DNA of 64,000 nt from an uncultured Proteiniphilum sp. (GTDB taxonomy: Bacteria; Bacteroidota; Bacteroidia; Bacteroidales; Dysgonomonadaceae), in NCBI GenBank assembly GCA_927407015.1, contig CAKMJT010000026.1, positions 1 to 64,000 on the forward strand, written 5' to 3'. Shown here one piece after another: positions 26,639 to 36,071 of this stretch. How positions within the stretch are numbered: position 1 is the stretch's first letter; every line of letters starts with the position of its first letter. Made by a program: the position numbers and the translations under genes. A model generated the notes under the pieces. That model made no database searches and was not told the DNA's origin. It saw only the letters and a list, made by a program, of their open reading frames with translations.

Positions 26639-27622
26639 ATGAGCTCAGATATTAAAAGTGTAGGTGTCCTCACTTCAGGAGGTGATGCACCGGGTATGAA
26701 TGCTGCCATACGCGCGGTGACACGGGCCGGTATTTCAAACGGCTTGCGCATGTATGGCATATACAGAGGATATAAAGGATTGATTTCGAATGAAATCGAA
26801 GAATTCAGGACCAATAGCGTGAGTAACATCATTCAACAGGGGGGGACCGTGCTGAAGACAGCCCGTTCACTGGAATTCATGACGCTCGAGGGACGCAGGA
26901 CTGCCTATGAAAATATGCAGAAACATGGCATTGATGCGCTGATCGTGATCGGCGGCGACGGCTCGCTTACGGGAGCAGGTATTTTTGCCAACGAGTTCAA
27001 TATTCCCGTGGTAGGGCTCCCCGGAACCATTGACAATGATCTCAACGGTACTGACACCACCATCGGTTATGATACGGCACTGAACACCATCATGCAATCG
27101 ATGGATAAAATACGTGATACAGCCACCTCGCATGAGCGTCTCTTTTTTGTAGAGGTGATGGGGCGTAACTGCGGCTACCTGGCACTCAACAGCGCCATCG
27201 CATCGGGGGCAGAAGCAGCCATCATTCCGGAAATAAGCATTGAGAAAGATCAATTGGCCGAGCTGATAGAACAGGGTTTCCGGAAATCGAAAAGCAGCAG
27301 TATGGTACTTGTCACGGAAAGTGAAGTGACCGGTGGTGCCATCAAATTGGCAGAACGTGTGAAAACAGAATACCCACAGTACGATGTACGGGTTTCCATT
27401 CTCGGGCACCTGCAGCGTGGCGGTTCTCCGACGGCCCAGGACCGCATACTGGCAAGCCGCATGGGTATTGCAGCCATACAGGCCTTACAGGAGAATCAGC
27501 GGAACGTGATGATTGGCATTCGTGAAAATGAAATCGATTATGTTCCCTTTAAAAGGGCGATCAAGAAGGAAAGGGCGATAAGTGAGGAACTGCTGGAAGT
27601 GTTGCGCATTTCCTCTATTTAA
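26639..27622 (+). CDS. pfkA: ATP-dependent 6-phosphofructokinase
   Basis: A 327-residue glycolytic kinase of the E. coli PfkA type. [28 protein letters not shown] (ATP site), [19 protein letters not shown] (catalytic Asp and substrate contacts) and [14 protein letters not shown] are all present. The Gly-Gly-Asp-Gly segment indicates ATP rather than PPi use. The start is ATG 26639 ([12 protein letters not shown]), giving the normal length. Confidence 0.96.
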   Translation: MSSDIKSVGVLTSGGDAPGMNAAIRAVTRAGISNGLRMYGIYRGYKGLISNEIEEFRTNSVSNIIQQGGTVLKTARSLEFMTLEGRRTAYENMQKHGIDALIVIGGDGSLTGAGIFANEFNIPVVGLPGTIDNDLNGTDTTIGYDTALNTIMQSMDKIRDTATSHERLFFVEVMGRNCGYLALNSAIASGAEAAIIPEISIEKDQLAELIEQGFRKSKSSSMVLVTESEVTGGAIKLAERVKTEYPQYDVRVSILGHLQRGGSPTAQDRILASRMGIAAIQALQENQRNVMIGIRENEIDYVPFKRAIKKERAISEELLEVLRISSI

Positions 27623-27693
27623 TCGTTCATATCTATTGGGTTGCTTCCGGAAAGAAATCTTCCTGTTTTATTCATTTTTCAAATGGAAAGAGG

Positions 27694-27701
27694 TACTTTT
27701 G
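27694..27701 (+). promoter_or_regulatory. -7 element for the methylmalonyl-CoA operon
   Basis: TACTTTTG, exact TAnnTTTG, 31 nt before the epimerase ATG; the -33 element is degenerate. Confidence 0.45.
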
Positions 27702-27732
27702 TAGCTTAAACCCAAAATAATCACTTTTATAT

Positions 27733-28140
27733 ATGGAAATTACACACATTGAACACATCGGTATTGCAGTAAGGAGTATTGAGGAACAACTCCCTTATTA
27801 TGAAGATGTCTTAGGATTAAAATGCTATAATATCGAAACAGTGGCAGACCAAAAAGTAAAAACAGCCTTTTTCATGGTAGGCCAAACAAAAATCGAGCTT
27901 CTGGAACCGACCAGCGACGAGAGCACCATCGCCAAATTTATGGAGAAAAGAGGAGAAGGTATCCATCACATTGCCTATGCAACAAAAAATATCAACAATG
28001 TGTTAAGTGAATTGGAAGCCAAGGGAGTGCGTTTGATAGACACCCGGGCTCGCGGAGGTGCGGAAGGATTAAGCATCGCTTTTCTTCATCCGAAATCTAC
28101 CGGCAGCGTGCTCACTGAACTTTGCGAACATCCTGAATAA
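27733..28140 (+). CDS. mce: Methylmalonyl-CoA epimerase
   Basis: A 135-residue vicinal-oxygen-chelate protein. Metal ligands lie in HIEHIGIAVRS (His), KIELLEPTSDES (Glu) and EGIHHIAYATKN (His), with the C-terminal SVLTELCEH. It interconverts the S and R forms of methylmalonyl-CoA between the mutase and the decarboxylase. It is the first gene of the Na+-decarboxylase operon, which identifies that complex as acting on methylmalonyl-CoA. Confidence 0.94.
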   Translation: MEITHIEHIGIAVRSIEEQLPYYEDVLGLKCYNIETVADQKVKTAFFMVGQTKIELLEPTSDESTIAKFMEKRGEGIHHIAYATKNINNVLSELEAKGVRLIDTRARGGAEGLSIAFLHPKSTGSVLTELCEHPE

Positions 28141-28205
28141 AGGGATGTGTCGCCCGAAACAGATTATCAACATAAATCATACATTACACAAAAATTACAT
28201 TTTAT

Positions 28206-29768
28206 ATGAGCACCCAACTCGAGAAAGTAAAAGAGCTGATTCAACTAAGAGAAAAAGCTCGTTTAGGTGGTGGCGAAAAAAGAATTGAAGCACAGCACCT
28301 GAAAGGAAAATACACGGCACGTGAACGAATAGCCATGCTTCTGGATGAAGGTAGTTTCGAAGAATTTGACATGTTCGTGGAACACCGGTCACACAACTTC
28401 GGCATGGAAAAGACGAAATTCCTGGGTGACGGTGTTGTCACGGGATTTGGGACTGTGGAAGGACGCCTCGTCTACGTTTTTGCCCAGGATTTTACGATCT
28501 CCGGCGGCTCTCTGTCAGAAATGCAGGCACAGAAAATCTGCAAGGTGATGGATCAGGCCATGAAAATGGGTGCTCCGCTGATTGGCATCAATGACTCCGG
28601 AGGTGCCCGTATCCAGGAAGGAATCAATGCACTGGCCGGTTATGCCGAAATATTCCAGCGCAATATTCTAGCTTCAGGGGTTATTCCTCAGATATCCGGT
28701 ATTTTCGGCCCTTGTGCCGGTGGTGCTGTTTACTCACCGGCTCTCACCGATTTCATCATCATGACCCAGGGGACATCCTACATGTTCCTGACCGGTCCCA
28801 AGGTAGTGAAAACGGTGACAGGTGAAGATGTCACGCAGGAACAACTGGGAGGAGCCTCTGTCCATTCCACCAGATCGGGAGTCTCCCAGTTCCAGGTTCA
28901 GACCGAAGAGGACGGTTTGAAACTCATCCGCAAACTGTTAAGCTTTATTCCTCAGAACAACCTCGAAGAAGCGCCCCTTCATCATAACGACGACCCCATT
29001 GACCGTCTCGATGACGGACTGAACGAGATCATTCCTGACAGTCCCAATAAACCCTACGACATGTATGAAGTGATCGGGGCCATCATCGACAATGGTGAAT
29101 TTCTGGAGGTACATGCCGATTATGCGAAAAACATCATCGTGGGCTTCGCCCGTTTCAACGGTCAATCGGTAGGCATCGTAGCCAACCAGCCCAAATACCT
29201 TGCCGGTGTGCTCGATATCAATGCCTCACGCAAGGCAGCCCGGTTCGTTCGTTTCTGTGATGCTTTCAATATCCCTCTGGTCACACTGGTAGATGTACCC
29301 GGCTTCCTTCCCGGCACAGGCCAGGAATATGGCGGTGTGATCACACATGGTGCCAAGCTGCTCTATGCCTACGGCGAAGCGACCGTTCCCAAGGTGACGG
29401 TGACCTTACGCAAGTCCTACGGTGGAGCTCATATCGTGATGAGCTGCAAGCAGCTGCGTGGTGACATCAACTATGCATGGCCTACCGCCGAAATCGCGGT
29501 GATGGGTGCTGACGGAGCGGTGGAAGTCCTCTACAGCAAGGAAATAGCGGCCGAAAAGGATGCGGAAAAACTGAGGGAATTGATGAACGAGAAGAAGAAA
29601 GAGTACAACGATCTGTTTACCAACCCCTATGTGGCTGCCCGTTACGGATATATCGACGATGTGATAGAACCGCGCAACACCCGTTTCCGTGTGATTCGTG
29701 CCTTACAGCAGCTGCAAACCAAGAAACTGCAGAATCCGCCGAAGAAGCACGATAACTTACCCCTTTAA
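28206..29768 (+). CDS. mmdA: Methylmalonyl-CoA decarboxylase, carboxyltransferase (alpha) subunit
   Basis: A 520-residue biotin-dependent acyl-CoA carboxyltransferase. N-domain: [34 protein letters not shown] and [21 protein letters not shown]-domain: [17 protein letters not shown] and [18 protein letters not shown]. The carboxyl group moves from methylmalonyl-CoA to the biotin carrier encoded two genes downstream, and the membrane beta subunit then releases CO2. The same family includes propionyl-CoA carboxylase beta; the operon partners favour the decarboxylase. Confidence 0.93.
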   Translation: MSTQLEKVKELIQLREKARLGGGEKRIEAQHLKGKYTARERIAMLLDEGSFEEFDMFVEHRSHNFGMEKTKFLGDGVVTGFGTVEGRLVYVFAQDFTISGGSLSEMQAQKICKVMDQAMKMGAPLIGINDSGGARIQEGINALAGYAEIFQRNILASGVIPQISGIFGPCAGGAVYSPALTDFIIMTQGTSYMFLTGPKVVKTVTGEDVTQEQLGGASVHSTRSGVSQFQVQTEEDGLKLIRKLLSFIPQNNLEEAPLHHNDDPIDRLDDGLNEIIPDSPNKPYDMYEVIGAIIDNGEFLEVHADYAKNIIVGFARFNGQSVGIVANQPKYLAGVLDINASRKAARFVRFCDAFNIPLVTLVDVPGFLPGTGQEYGGVITHGAKLLYAYGEATVPKVTVTLRKSYGGAHIVMSCKQLRGDINYAWPTAEIAVMGADGAVEVLYSKEIAAEKDAEKLRELMNEKKKEYNDLFTNPYVAARYGYIDDVIEPRNTRFRVIRALQQLQTKKLQNPPKKHDNLPL

Positions 29769-29774
29769 AAGTTT

Positions 29775-30686
29775 ATGTTTATGAGATTTTTCAAACGATT
29801 ATCTTACCTTTTCATCACCGTTGCCCTGTTCGCCGCTTGTTCTGACAAAAAGGAAAACCCAAATTGGGTCATCAACGAGGTGATGGTGGTGAATGAGACC
29901 AACTTCGTGGATGATTTCGGTCAGCGCAACGGATGGATCGAGATCTACAATAATACATCGAAGACGCAGGACCTGGGCGGCCGTTATCTGACCAACGACC
30001 GTAACAATCCGAAGAAATACCCGATTCCGCGCGGTGATGTCCTCACCAGTATCAAACCCCATCAGCATGCCATCTTTTTTGCTGACGACAGGCCCTTTAA
30101 CGGTACCTTCCATCTCAACTTTGTACTCGATCCTACCCGGGAGAATTACATTGCGTTGTATGAAAACGACGGCAAAACTTTGCTGGATGAAATCGTGATC
30201 CCTGCTGGAATGAAGGCTGATCAAACCTATGGTTTTGCTCAGGACGGGGTAAAATTTGACGAAAACGGCAATATTACAGCTATAGACCTCGAGAGGGTGA
30301 CACCCAGCAGCAACAATGCCGTCCTCGAAGAAAATCCCAAGGTGGTGAGTCTCGAGGAAACCGATCCATTGGGAGGTTTACTGACGATAACCTCCATGTT
30401 GGTCGTTTTCTTCGGTCTGATAGCACTCTATTTCTTTTTCAAACTCTCGGGCAATATCGCTAAAAATATGTCACAGCAGAAAGTGGCACAGACCGGTACG
30501 CTCTCGGCGGCAAGGAGCCAGTCTCATCTCTCGGGCGAAGTACTGGCAGCCATCTCTGCCGCGATCAATGAACTGAAGGAAGATCAGCACGATATTGAAT
30601 CCACGATTCTCACCATCAATCAGGTGAAAAGAAACTTCTCACCGTGGAACACCAAGCGGCAATCACTGAGAGAATTACCCCGATAG
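29775..30686 (+). CDS. Lamin-tail domain lipoprotein fused to OadG-type gamma subunit
   Basis: A 303-residue membrane protein. An N-terminal lipoprotein signal ends in LFAAC. Residues about 30-190 form a lamin-tail/LTD-like beta domain (WVINEVMVVNET, NGWIEIYNNTSKTQDLGG, YLTNDRNNPKKY). A single membrane helix (GLLTITSMLVVFFGLIALYFFF, about 205) follows, then a cytoplasmic tail of OadG type that would contact the beta subunit and alpha complex. The outside domain is unusual relative to the roughly 85-residue OadG of enterobacteria. The start may be the second ATG at 29781. Confidence 0.82.
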   Translation: MFMRFFKRLSYLFITVALFAACSDKKENPNWVINEVMVVNETNFVDDFGQRNGWIEIYNNTSKTQDLGGRYLTNDRNNPKKYPIPRGDVLTSIKPHQHAIFFADDRPFNGTFHLNFVLDPTRENYIALYENDGKTLLDEIVIPAGMKADQTYGFAQDGVKFDENGNITAIDLERVTPSSNNAVLEENPKVVSLEETDPLGGLLTITSMLVVFFGLIALYFFFKLSGNIAKNMSQQKVAQTGTLSAARSQSHLSGEVLAAISAAINELKEDQHDIESTILTINQVKRNFSPWNTKRQSLRELPR

Positions 30687-30724
30687 TCTCAAGAGCACAA
30701 AACAAAGAAAAAACATTTAATCGC

Positions 30725-31171
30725 ATGAAAGAATTTAATTATAAAATCAATGGTACACCCTACAGGGTTGTGGTGACAAAATCAGATAGTGACTCTGTGG
30801 AGCTGGAAGTAAACGGTACGCCCTTCACAGTGGAACTGGCACAAAAAACCAAGAAAACGCTGACCGGCATCAAACGCCCCAGCGTGGCTTCCGCACCTGC
30901 CCCTACTCCTCAAACCGCATCAACGCCTTTGGTTACGAAGCCTTCCGGATCCACCGGGAAAAGCTCACTACAGTCTCCCCTACCGGGAATTATCCTGGAT
31001 ATTCGCTGCAAGGTGGGGGATTCCGTCAAGAAAGGACAAACACTGATGATCCTCGAGGCGATGAAGATGGAGAACAATATCCTCGCCAACAAGAATGGGA
31101 ATATTACGGAAATCCTTGTCCAGAAAGGAGATTCAGTTCTCGAAGGGGCAGAGCTGGTAGTCATTGAATAA
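30725..31171 (+). CDS. mmdC: Biotin carboxyl carrier subunit of methylmalonyl-CoA decarboxylase
   Basis: A 148-residue biotin carrier. The N-terminal part (MKEFNYKINGTPYRVVV) is followed by an Ala/Pro/Thr-rich flexible linker (SVASAPAPTPQTASTP) and a biotinyl domain with the target lysine in LEAMKMENNI. The linker lets biotin swing between the carboxyltransferase and the membrane beta subunit. The start at 30725 is preferred: upstream in-frame codons overlap the previous gene and lack homology. Confidence 0.94.
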   Translation: MKEFNYKINGTPYRVVVTKSDSDSVELEVNGTPFTVELAQKTKKTLTGIKRPSVASAPAPTPQTASTPLVTKPSGSTGKSSLQSPLPGIILDIRCKVGDSVKKGQTLMILEAMKMENNILANKNGNITEILVQKGDSVLEGAELVVIE

Positions 31172-31185
31172 AATTCGGGTATAAC

Positions 31186-32343
31186 ATGAATACATTATTA
31201 TCATTAGCAGACAACTTACGTACTTTCTGGAGTTACACGGGTTTCTTCAATGCCGAGATAGGACATATCATCATGATCCTGGTCGGACTGGTGTTCATTT
31301 ATCTTGCCATTACCAAGGAATATGAACCCCTGTTACTGATTCCGATTGGTTTTGGTATCCTCGTCGGAAATATTCCCTTCAACGAGGCAGCCAATCTGCA
31401 GGTAGGCATCTACGAAGAAGGTTCTGTACTGAATATTCTCTACCAGGGAGTCGTCAAGGGATGGTATCCGCCTCTTATCTTTCTGGGCATCGGGGCTATG
31501 ACCGATTTTTCGGCTCTCATCGCCAATCCGAAACTGATCCTGATCGGAGCAGCCGCCCAGTTCGGCATTTTTGGGGCTTATATCATCGCCCTGCAAATGG
31601 GATTTGCGCCCAATGAGGCAGGTGCCATCGGTATCATCGGAGGAGCTGACGGTCCCACCGCTATCTTCACCACGTCCAAGCTTGCTCCTCATTTGCTGGG
31701 TGCGGTGGCTATCTCCGCCTATTCCTATATGGCGCTGGTTCCTGTCATCCAGCCACCCTTTATGCGATTGCTGACCACCAAAAAAGAACGGGTGATTAGG
31801 ATGAAGTCACCCCGTGTGGTGTCGCAAACAGAGAAAATACTGTTCCCTATTATGGGTTTACTCCTGACAGCTTTCCTGGTTCCATCGGGTTTGCCTCTAC
31901 TGGGGATGCTTTTCTTTGGCAACCTGCTGAAAGAGTCGGGTGTAACCCGTCGTCTGGCAGAGACAGCCCGCGGACCACTGATTGACACCATCACCATCCT
32001 GCTGGGGTTCACTGTGGGGGCATCCACACAGGCAACCACGTTCCTTCGGGTTGAGTCGATCAAGGTGTTTGCCATCGGTGCGCTTTCGTTTGTGATTGCA
32101 ACCTGTGCCGGTATCTTTTTTGTGAAGATGCTGAATCTCTTCTTATCGAAAGAGAAGAAGATAAATCCATTGATCGGTAATGCCGGTGTTTCCGCCGTAC
32201 CCGACTCAGCTCGTATTTCACAAATTATTGGACTGGAATATGATCCGGCCAATTACCTGCTGATGCATGCCATGGGACCCAACGTAGCCGGAGTGATAGG
32301 TTCTGCAGTAGCTGCCGGTATATTACTTGGGTTCCTCTATTAA
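31186..32343 (+). CDS. mmdB: Na+-translocating decarboxylase beta subunit, copy 1
   Basis: A 385-residue polytopic inner-membrane protein that decarboxylates carboxybiotin and exports Na+. IGIIGGADGPTAIFTTSKLAP carries the Asp essential in Klebsiella OadB, AISAYSYMALVPVIQPP the conserved Tyr region, and GPNVAGVIGSAVAAG the Asn/Ser helix. All ion-path motifs are intact. It lies 14 nt after the biotin carrier and is followed by a second beta gene. Confidence 0.93.
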   Translation: MNTLLSLADNLRTFWSYTGFFNAEIGHIIMILVGLVFIYLAITKEYEPLLLIPIGFGILVGNIPFNEAANLQVGIYEEGSVLNILYQGVVKGWYPPLIFLGIGAMTDFSALIANPKLILIGAAAQFGIFGAYIIALQMGFAPNEAGAIGIIGGADGPTAIFTTSKLAPHLLGAVAISAYSYMALVPVIQPPFMRLLTTKKERVIRMKSPRVVSQTEKILFPIMGLLLTAFLVPSGLPLLGMLFFGNLLKESGVTRRLAETARGPLIDTITILLGFTVGASTQATTFLRVESIKVFAIGALSFVIATCAGIFFVKMLNLFLSKEKKINPLIGNAGVSAVPDSARISQIIGLEYDPANYLLMHAMGPNVAGVIGSAVAAGILLGFLY

Positions 32344-32362
32344 TGCTAATTAAACGGACACA

Positions 32363-33517
32363 ATGATGGGCCTTGAACAACTGTTACCTGCCATTGCAGG
32401 CATGACGTGGCAAGATCTGGTGATGATAGGGGTAGGACTTGTGCTTATTTATCTGGCCATCGCCAAGAATTATGAGCCGACATTGTTGCTGCCGATGGGA
32501 TTCGGAGCCATCCTGGTGAATATCCCCCTATCGTCGGCACTGACACAGATAGATCCCGCCACTGGGCAGGCAGTGGAGGGTGTACTCAACGTCTTTTTCG
32601 ATGCAGGGATCGCCACGGAAATCTTCCCGCTGCTCATCTTCGTCGCTATCGGGGCAATGATCGATTTCTCCCCCCTGTTCCGTAATCCCTCGTTGCTGCT
32701 TTTTGGTGCAGCGGCACAATTGGGTATCTTCATGACGATGATGTTCGCATCGCTGCTGGGCTATGACCTGAGGGAAGCGGCCTCCATAGGCATCATCGGT
32801 GCGGCCGACGGGCCCACCTCCATAGTCGTGGCATCACGGTTTGCACCTGCTCTGCTGGGGCCTATTTCGGTGGCAGCGTACTCTTACATGGCACTCGTTC
32901 CTATTATCCAGCCACCGGTGATCCGGCTGCTCACATCAAGAAAAGAACGGTTGATACGGATGAGCAGCGGTTCAGGCAAGAAAATATCGAAAAAAGCACT
33001 GATTTTATTCCCCATTGCGGTAACCATTGTGGCGGGGATTATTGCACCTTCTTCACTTGCTCTGATCGGATTCCTGATGTTCGGTAACCTGGTGCGTGAG
33101 TGCGGTGTATTGAATAAGCTGTCGTTGTCGGCACAGAACGAACTGGCCAGTCTGGTCACCTTGCTGCTCGGTATAACGATTGCCAGCACAATGACGGCAG
33201 ACCGGTTTATCCGGCTGGATACACTCTTCGTCATCGCACTCGGTCTGTTTGCCTTTGTTTTCGACACCTTTGGAGGTGTGATCTTCGCCAAATTCATGAA
33301 CCTGTTCCGCAAAGAGGACAACAAACTGAATCCGATGATCGGTGCCTGTGGCATCTCGGCATTCCCGATGTCGGCAAGGGTGATTCACCAGATGGGTCAG
33401 AAAGAGGATCCCTACAACTATCTGCTGATGCCTGCCATCAGTGCCAATGTAGGTGGCCAGATTGGCTCAGTGGTTGCGGGAGGTATCATCCTGACCCTGG
33501 TTCCCTTATTCGCTTAA
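32363..33517 (+). CDS. Na+-translocating decarboxylase beta subunit, copy 2
   Basis: A 384-residue paralogue of the preceding gene, recognisably similar along its whole length but well diverged (for example IGIIGAADGPTSIVVASRFAP and AVAAYSYMALVP-like VAAYSYMALVPIIQPP). The functional motifs, including SANVGGQIGSVVAGG, are kept, so it is probably active and not a recent duplicate. It may form an alternative pump module with the small protein at 33530-33706. It starts 19 nt after copy 1. Confidence 0.92.
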   Translation: MMGLEQLLPAIAGMTWQDLVMIGVGLVLIYLAIAKNYEPTLLLPMGFGAILVNIPLSSALTQIDPATGQAVEGVLNVFFDAGIATEIFPLLIFVAIGAMIDFSPLFRNPSLLLFGAAAQLGIFMTMMFASLLGYDLREAASIGIIGAADGPTSIVVASRFAPALLGPISVAAYSYMALVPIIQPPVIRLLTSRKERLIRMSSGSGKKISKKALILFPIAVTIVAGIIAPSSLALIGFLMFGNLVRECGVLNKLSLSAQNELASLVTLLLGITIASTMTADRFIRLDTLFVIALGLFAFVFDTFGGVIFAKFMNLFRKEDNKLNPMIGACGISAFPMSARVIHQMGQKEDPYNYLLMPAISANVGGQIGSVVAGGIILTLVPLFA

Positions 33518-33529
33518 AACCAAAACAGT

Positions 33530-33706
33530 ATGACACCCACAGTTGAGAAAGCTTTGCTTATTGCAGGTATAGGAATGGCCGGTATTTTTGTTTTCATGGC
33601 TGTATTTTACCTGCTCATTCTTGCCCTGGACAGGTTTCTTCCCTATCAGGAAGAGAAACCGGCAGAGGAATTGAGTGAAGATTCAGTATCGGAAGAAGAA
33701 GAATAG
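33530..33706 (+). CDS. Small OadG-like gamma subunit
   Basis: A 58-residue protein beginning 12 nt after the second beta gene: MTPTVEKALLIAGIGMAGIF, then VFMAVFYLLILALDRFLP, then an acidic tail (SEDSVSEEEE). One N-out transmembrane helix with a GxGM..F pattern followed by a charged cytoplasmic tail is the layout of minimal OadG/gamma subunits. It is the only candidate partner specific to beta copy 2. The operon ends here with a terminator. Confidence 0.7.
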   Translation: MTPTVEKALLIAGIGMAGIFVFMAVFYLLILALDRFLPYQEEKPAEELSEDSVSEEEE

Positions 33707-33737
33707 GAAACCAGTCCGGGTTACCTTCATAACTATT

Positions 33738-33767
33738 AAAAAGCGGGTTGGTACTGACCCGCTTTTT
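33738..33767. terminator. Bidirectional terminator between the decarboxylase operon and nadK
   Basis: AAAAAGCGGGT, an 8-9 nt loop, ACCCGCTTTTT. It has A/T runs on both sides and lies between convergent genes. Confidence 0.85.
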
Positions 33768-33795
33768 CTGTTGTATCATGACGGTTGACGGATGC

Positions 33796-34692
33796 TTATT
33801 TGTTCTGCTTTCTGACATCTGCACCCCACATCAGCTTATCGCGCAGTGTCTCATAGAAGGTGTGTCCGGTCCTTTTTACCACACGCAGCGTGTAAGCAGC
33901 CTTGCGCACCTGAATACTGACCGTTTCGTCGAGCACACGCGACTGGCCGTCCACGGAAACAAGGAATGTATGACTCCGGCTTTCCACCTTCAGAGAAATG
34001 AGACTGTTGTCATCCACTACCAGCGACCGGGAAGTCAGATTATGCGGTGCAATAGCGGAAAGGATCATACTGGGTGTGGTTGGCGACAGGATAGAACCAC
34101 CTATACTGAGGGAGTAGGCTGTTGACCCCGACGGTGTGGCAATCACCAGTCCGTCGGCCTGATAAGAGGTAAGATAGTCGTTATTGATATAGGCATGGAT
34201 AGAGAGCATCGATGCCGTATCCTGCTTCAAAATGGCCACTTCATTCAGTGCATGCGCGTTGAAATTATTCGGTGGAAACGTTTCATCGGTCATCATCTTG
34301 AGTAATGATCGTTCCTCCACTTTATAATCACCCATCATCACCTCCCGCAGAGTCTCCTCTACATCCGAATAGTTGATTGCTGCCAGAAAACCCAGTCGGC
34401 CCGTGTTAATACCCAGAACCGGTATGCCGGTATCGCCTACGGTGGCTGCCGTTCTCAGGAAGGTACCATCGCCGCCGACGCTCACAACCATATCTACGCG
34501 GGGTAACATCTCTACCAGTTCGCACAGGGGAGCTACCCTCTGCTGCATATTGGCCGGCAGCGTCAGGAAAAAATGCTCAGGCAGACACAATTCACCGTCA
34601 TACCTCTTGATGGCTTCACATACCCCTATGATCTGTTCTTCCGCTTTCGCGGTTCTGTCGGGGAACATACTACCAAACAGTGCAAATCTCAT
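33796..34692 (-). CDS. nadK: NAD kinase
   Basis: A 298-residue kinase making NADP from NAD. The GGDGTFLRTA motif, NTGRLGFLAAI, ALNEVAILK and ADGLVIATPSGSTAYSLSIGG are intact. It is downstream of, and probably cotranscribed with, an ACT-like protein gene, and is divergent from pdxJ, an arrangement common in Bacteroidetes. Confidence 0.95.
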   Translation of the reverse strand: MRFALFGSMFPDRTAKAEEQIIGVCEAIKRYDGELCLPEHFFLTLPANMQQRVAPLCELVEMLPRVDMVVSVGGDGTFLRTAATVGDTGIPVLGINTGRLGFLAAINYSDVEETLREVMMGDYKVEERSLLKMMTDETFPPNNFNAHALNEVAILKQDTASMLSIHAYINNDYLTSYQADGLVIATPSGSTAYSLSIGGSILSPTTPSMILSAIAPHNLTSRSLVVDDNSLISLKVESRSHTFLVSVDGQSRVLDETVSIQVRKAAYTLRVVKRTGHTFYETLRDKLMWGADVRKQNK

Positions 34693-34719
34693 CTGTTAAT
34701 CACCTTTCATTATCACTCA

Positions 34720-35097
34720 TTACATCTCCAGGTAATACATCAGCTCAGCCAGCCTTTCTTTCTGGGTATCTGTTACCTCTCCTTCTCTCATGAAATAGTA
34801 GAGTACACTGTAGTTGAATCGTTCAAAGCTTCTCAAGACAGTGGTGAGATCGTCCACATCGAGCTTCAGCGAAACCAGCAACAGGGATCCCCCGGAGATA
34901 GACATCACAGACAGAGCCATAACATGCGCATTGTTGCTCTCCACAATCCGGGCTATCTCCGTGAGTGTATAATCTTTCAACGGTATTTCCAGGATGATGA
35001 GGGAATTTTCCGTTTCAGATAGTTCCGTGAACTGCTCAGGTGTCAGCGGAGTGGTAAACTTTTCTACCTGTTTTTTGATAAATTCTTTGTTCGACAT
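34720..35097 (-). CDS. ACT-like domain protein lacking the usual CBS pair
   Basis: A 125-residue protein whose second half (LTEIARIVESNNAHVMALSV, LRSFERFNYSVLYYFM, LAELMYYLEM) resembles the C-terminal ACT-like domain of CBS-domain proteins encoded between pdxJ and nadK in related genomes. Those are about 220 residues with two CBS repeats in front; here only about 35 residues precede the domain and no CBS coding is visible up to 35253. It may be a regulator that senses small ligands; function unknown. Confidence 0.65.
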   Translation of the reverse strand: MSNKEFIKKQVEKFTTPLTPEQFTELSETENSLIILEIPLKDYTLTEIARIVESNNAHVMALSVMSISGGSLLLVSLKLDVDDLTTVLRSFERFNYSVLYYFMREGEVTDTQKERLAELMYYLEM

Positions 35098-35253
35098 TGC
35101 GTAAAACGGCTAATTCGTATTACTTTTGTAACTGATTTACAAAGATGGCAAAATTTTGTGTATTTGAAGTTCCGCGCGGACTTTTTATTTTTTCTTTGCC
35201 AAAATTCAGGTAGAAACAGACCTCTTTGCTGCAAATAGTGTGAAACAAAAAAT

Positions 35254-35985
35254 ATGACAAGACTTAGTGTAAACGTGAACAAGATAGCTACGTTGAGGAA
35301 TGCGCGTGGCGGTAATATACCCGACGTGGTGCAGGTGGCGACAGACTGTCAGCTATTCGGTGCAGATGGCATTACTGTGCATCCCCGTCCGGATGAGCGG
35401 CACATCCGGTATTCCGATGTGTTTGATTTACAGGCGAAGGTATATACCGAATTCAATATCGAAGGTAATCCTACCCCTGAGTTTATTTCCCTTATCCGGA
35501 AGATCAGACCTACTCAGGTCACCCTGGTACCCGATTCACACGATGCCATCACTTCCGATGCGGGATGGGATACCATTCAACACAAGGAGTTTCTGACTGA
35601 CATTGTAGGGGAATTTCAGGCCATGGGGATACGTACTTCTATTTTCGTGGATGCCAGCCCCGAAATGATTCGTATGGCGTCCCAGATTGGGACAGACCGC
35701 ATTGAGTTATATACGGGTCCCTACGCCGAAGAATTTCACACCAACAGGGAAAAGGCCGTAACACCCTTTATCGAAGCAGCCAAACTGGCAAAGGATCTGG
35801 GTCTGGGTGTAAACGCGGGACACGATTTGAATCTGGATAATCTACCCTGGCTGTATATGAATATCCCCTGGCTAAAAGAAGTATCCATCGGCCATTCGTT
35901 GATCAGCGATGCGCTATATCTGGGACTGAAAGAATCAATAAAAGCATATAAAAATTGTTTAAAAGCACCTCAAAACGAGGTTTGA
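35254..35985 (+). CDS. pdxJ: Pyridoxine 5'-phosphate synthase
   Basis: A 243-residue TIM barrel that joins 3-amino-1-hydroxyacetone phosphate and deoxyxylulose 5-phosphate to make [53 protein letters not shown] and [18 protein letters not shown] are diagnostic. It is divergent from nadK. Confidence 0.96.
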   Translation: MTRLSVNVNKIATLRNARGGNIPDVVQVATDCQLFGADGITVHPRPDERHIRYSDVFDLQAKVYTEFNIEGNPTPEFISLIRKIRPTQVTLVPDSHDAITSDAGWDTIQHKEFLTDIVGEFQAMGIRTSIFVDASPEMIRMASQIGTDRIELYTGPYAEEFHTNREKAVTPFIEAAKLAKDLGLGVNAGHDLNLDNLPWLYMNIPWLKEVSIGHSLISDALYLGLKESIKAYKNCLKAPQNEV

Positions 35986-36071
35986 CCATACAAAATCTCT
36001 ATCTTTATCAACGAAACAAATTCGCAAAATAATCTTTTGACACACCCTGAGGTTAAAAATAAAAATATCAT

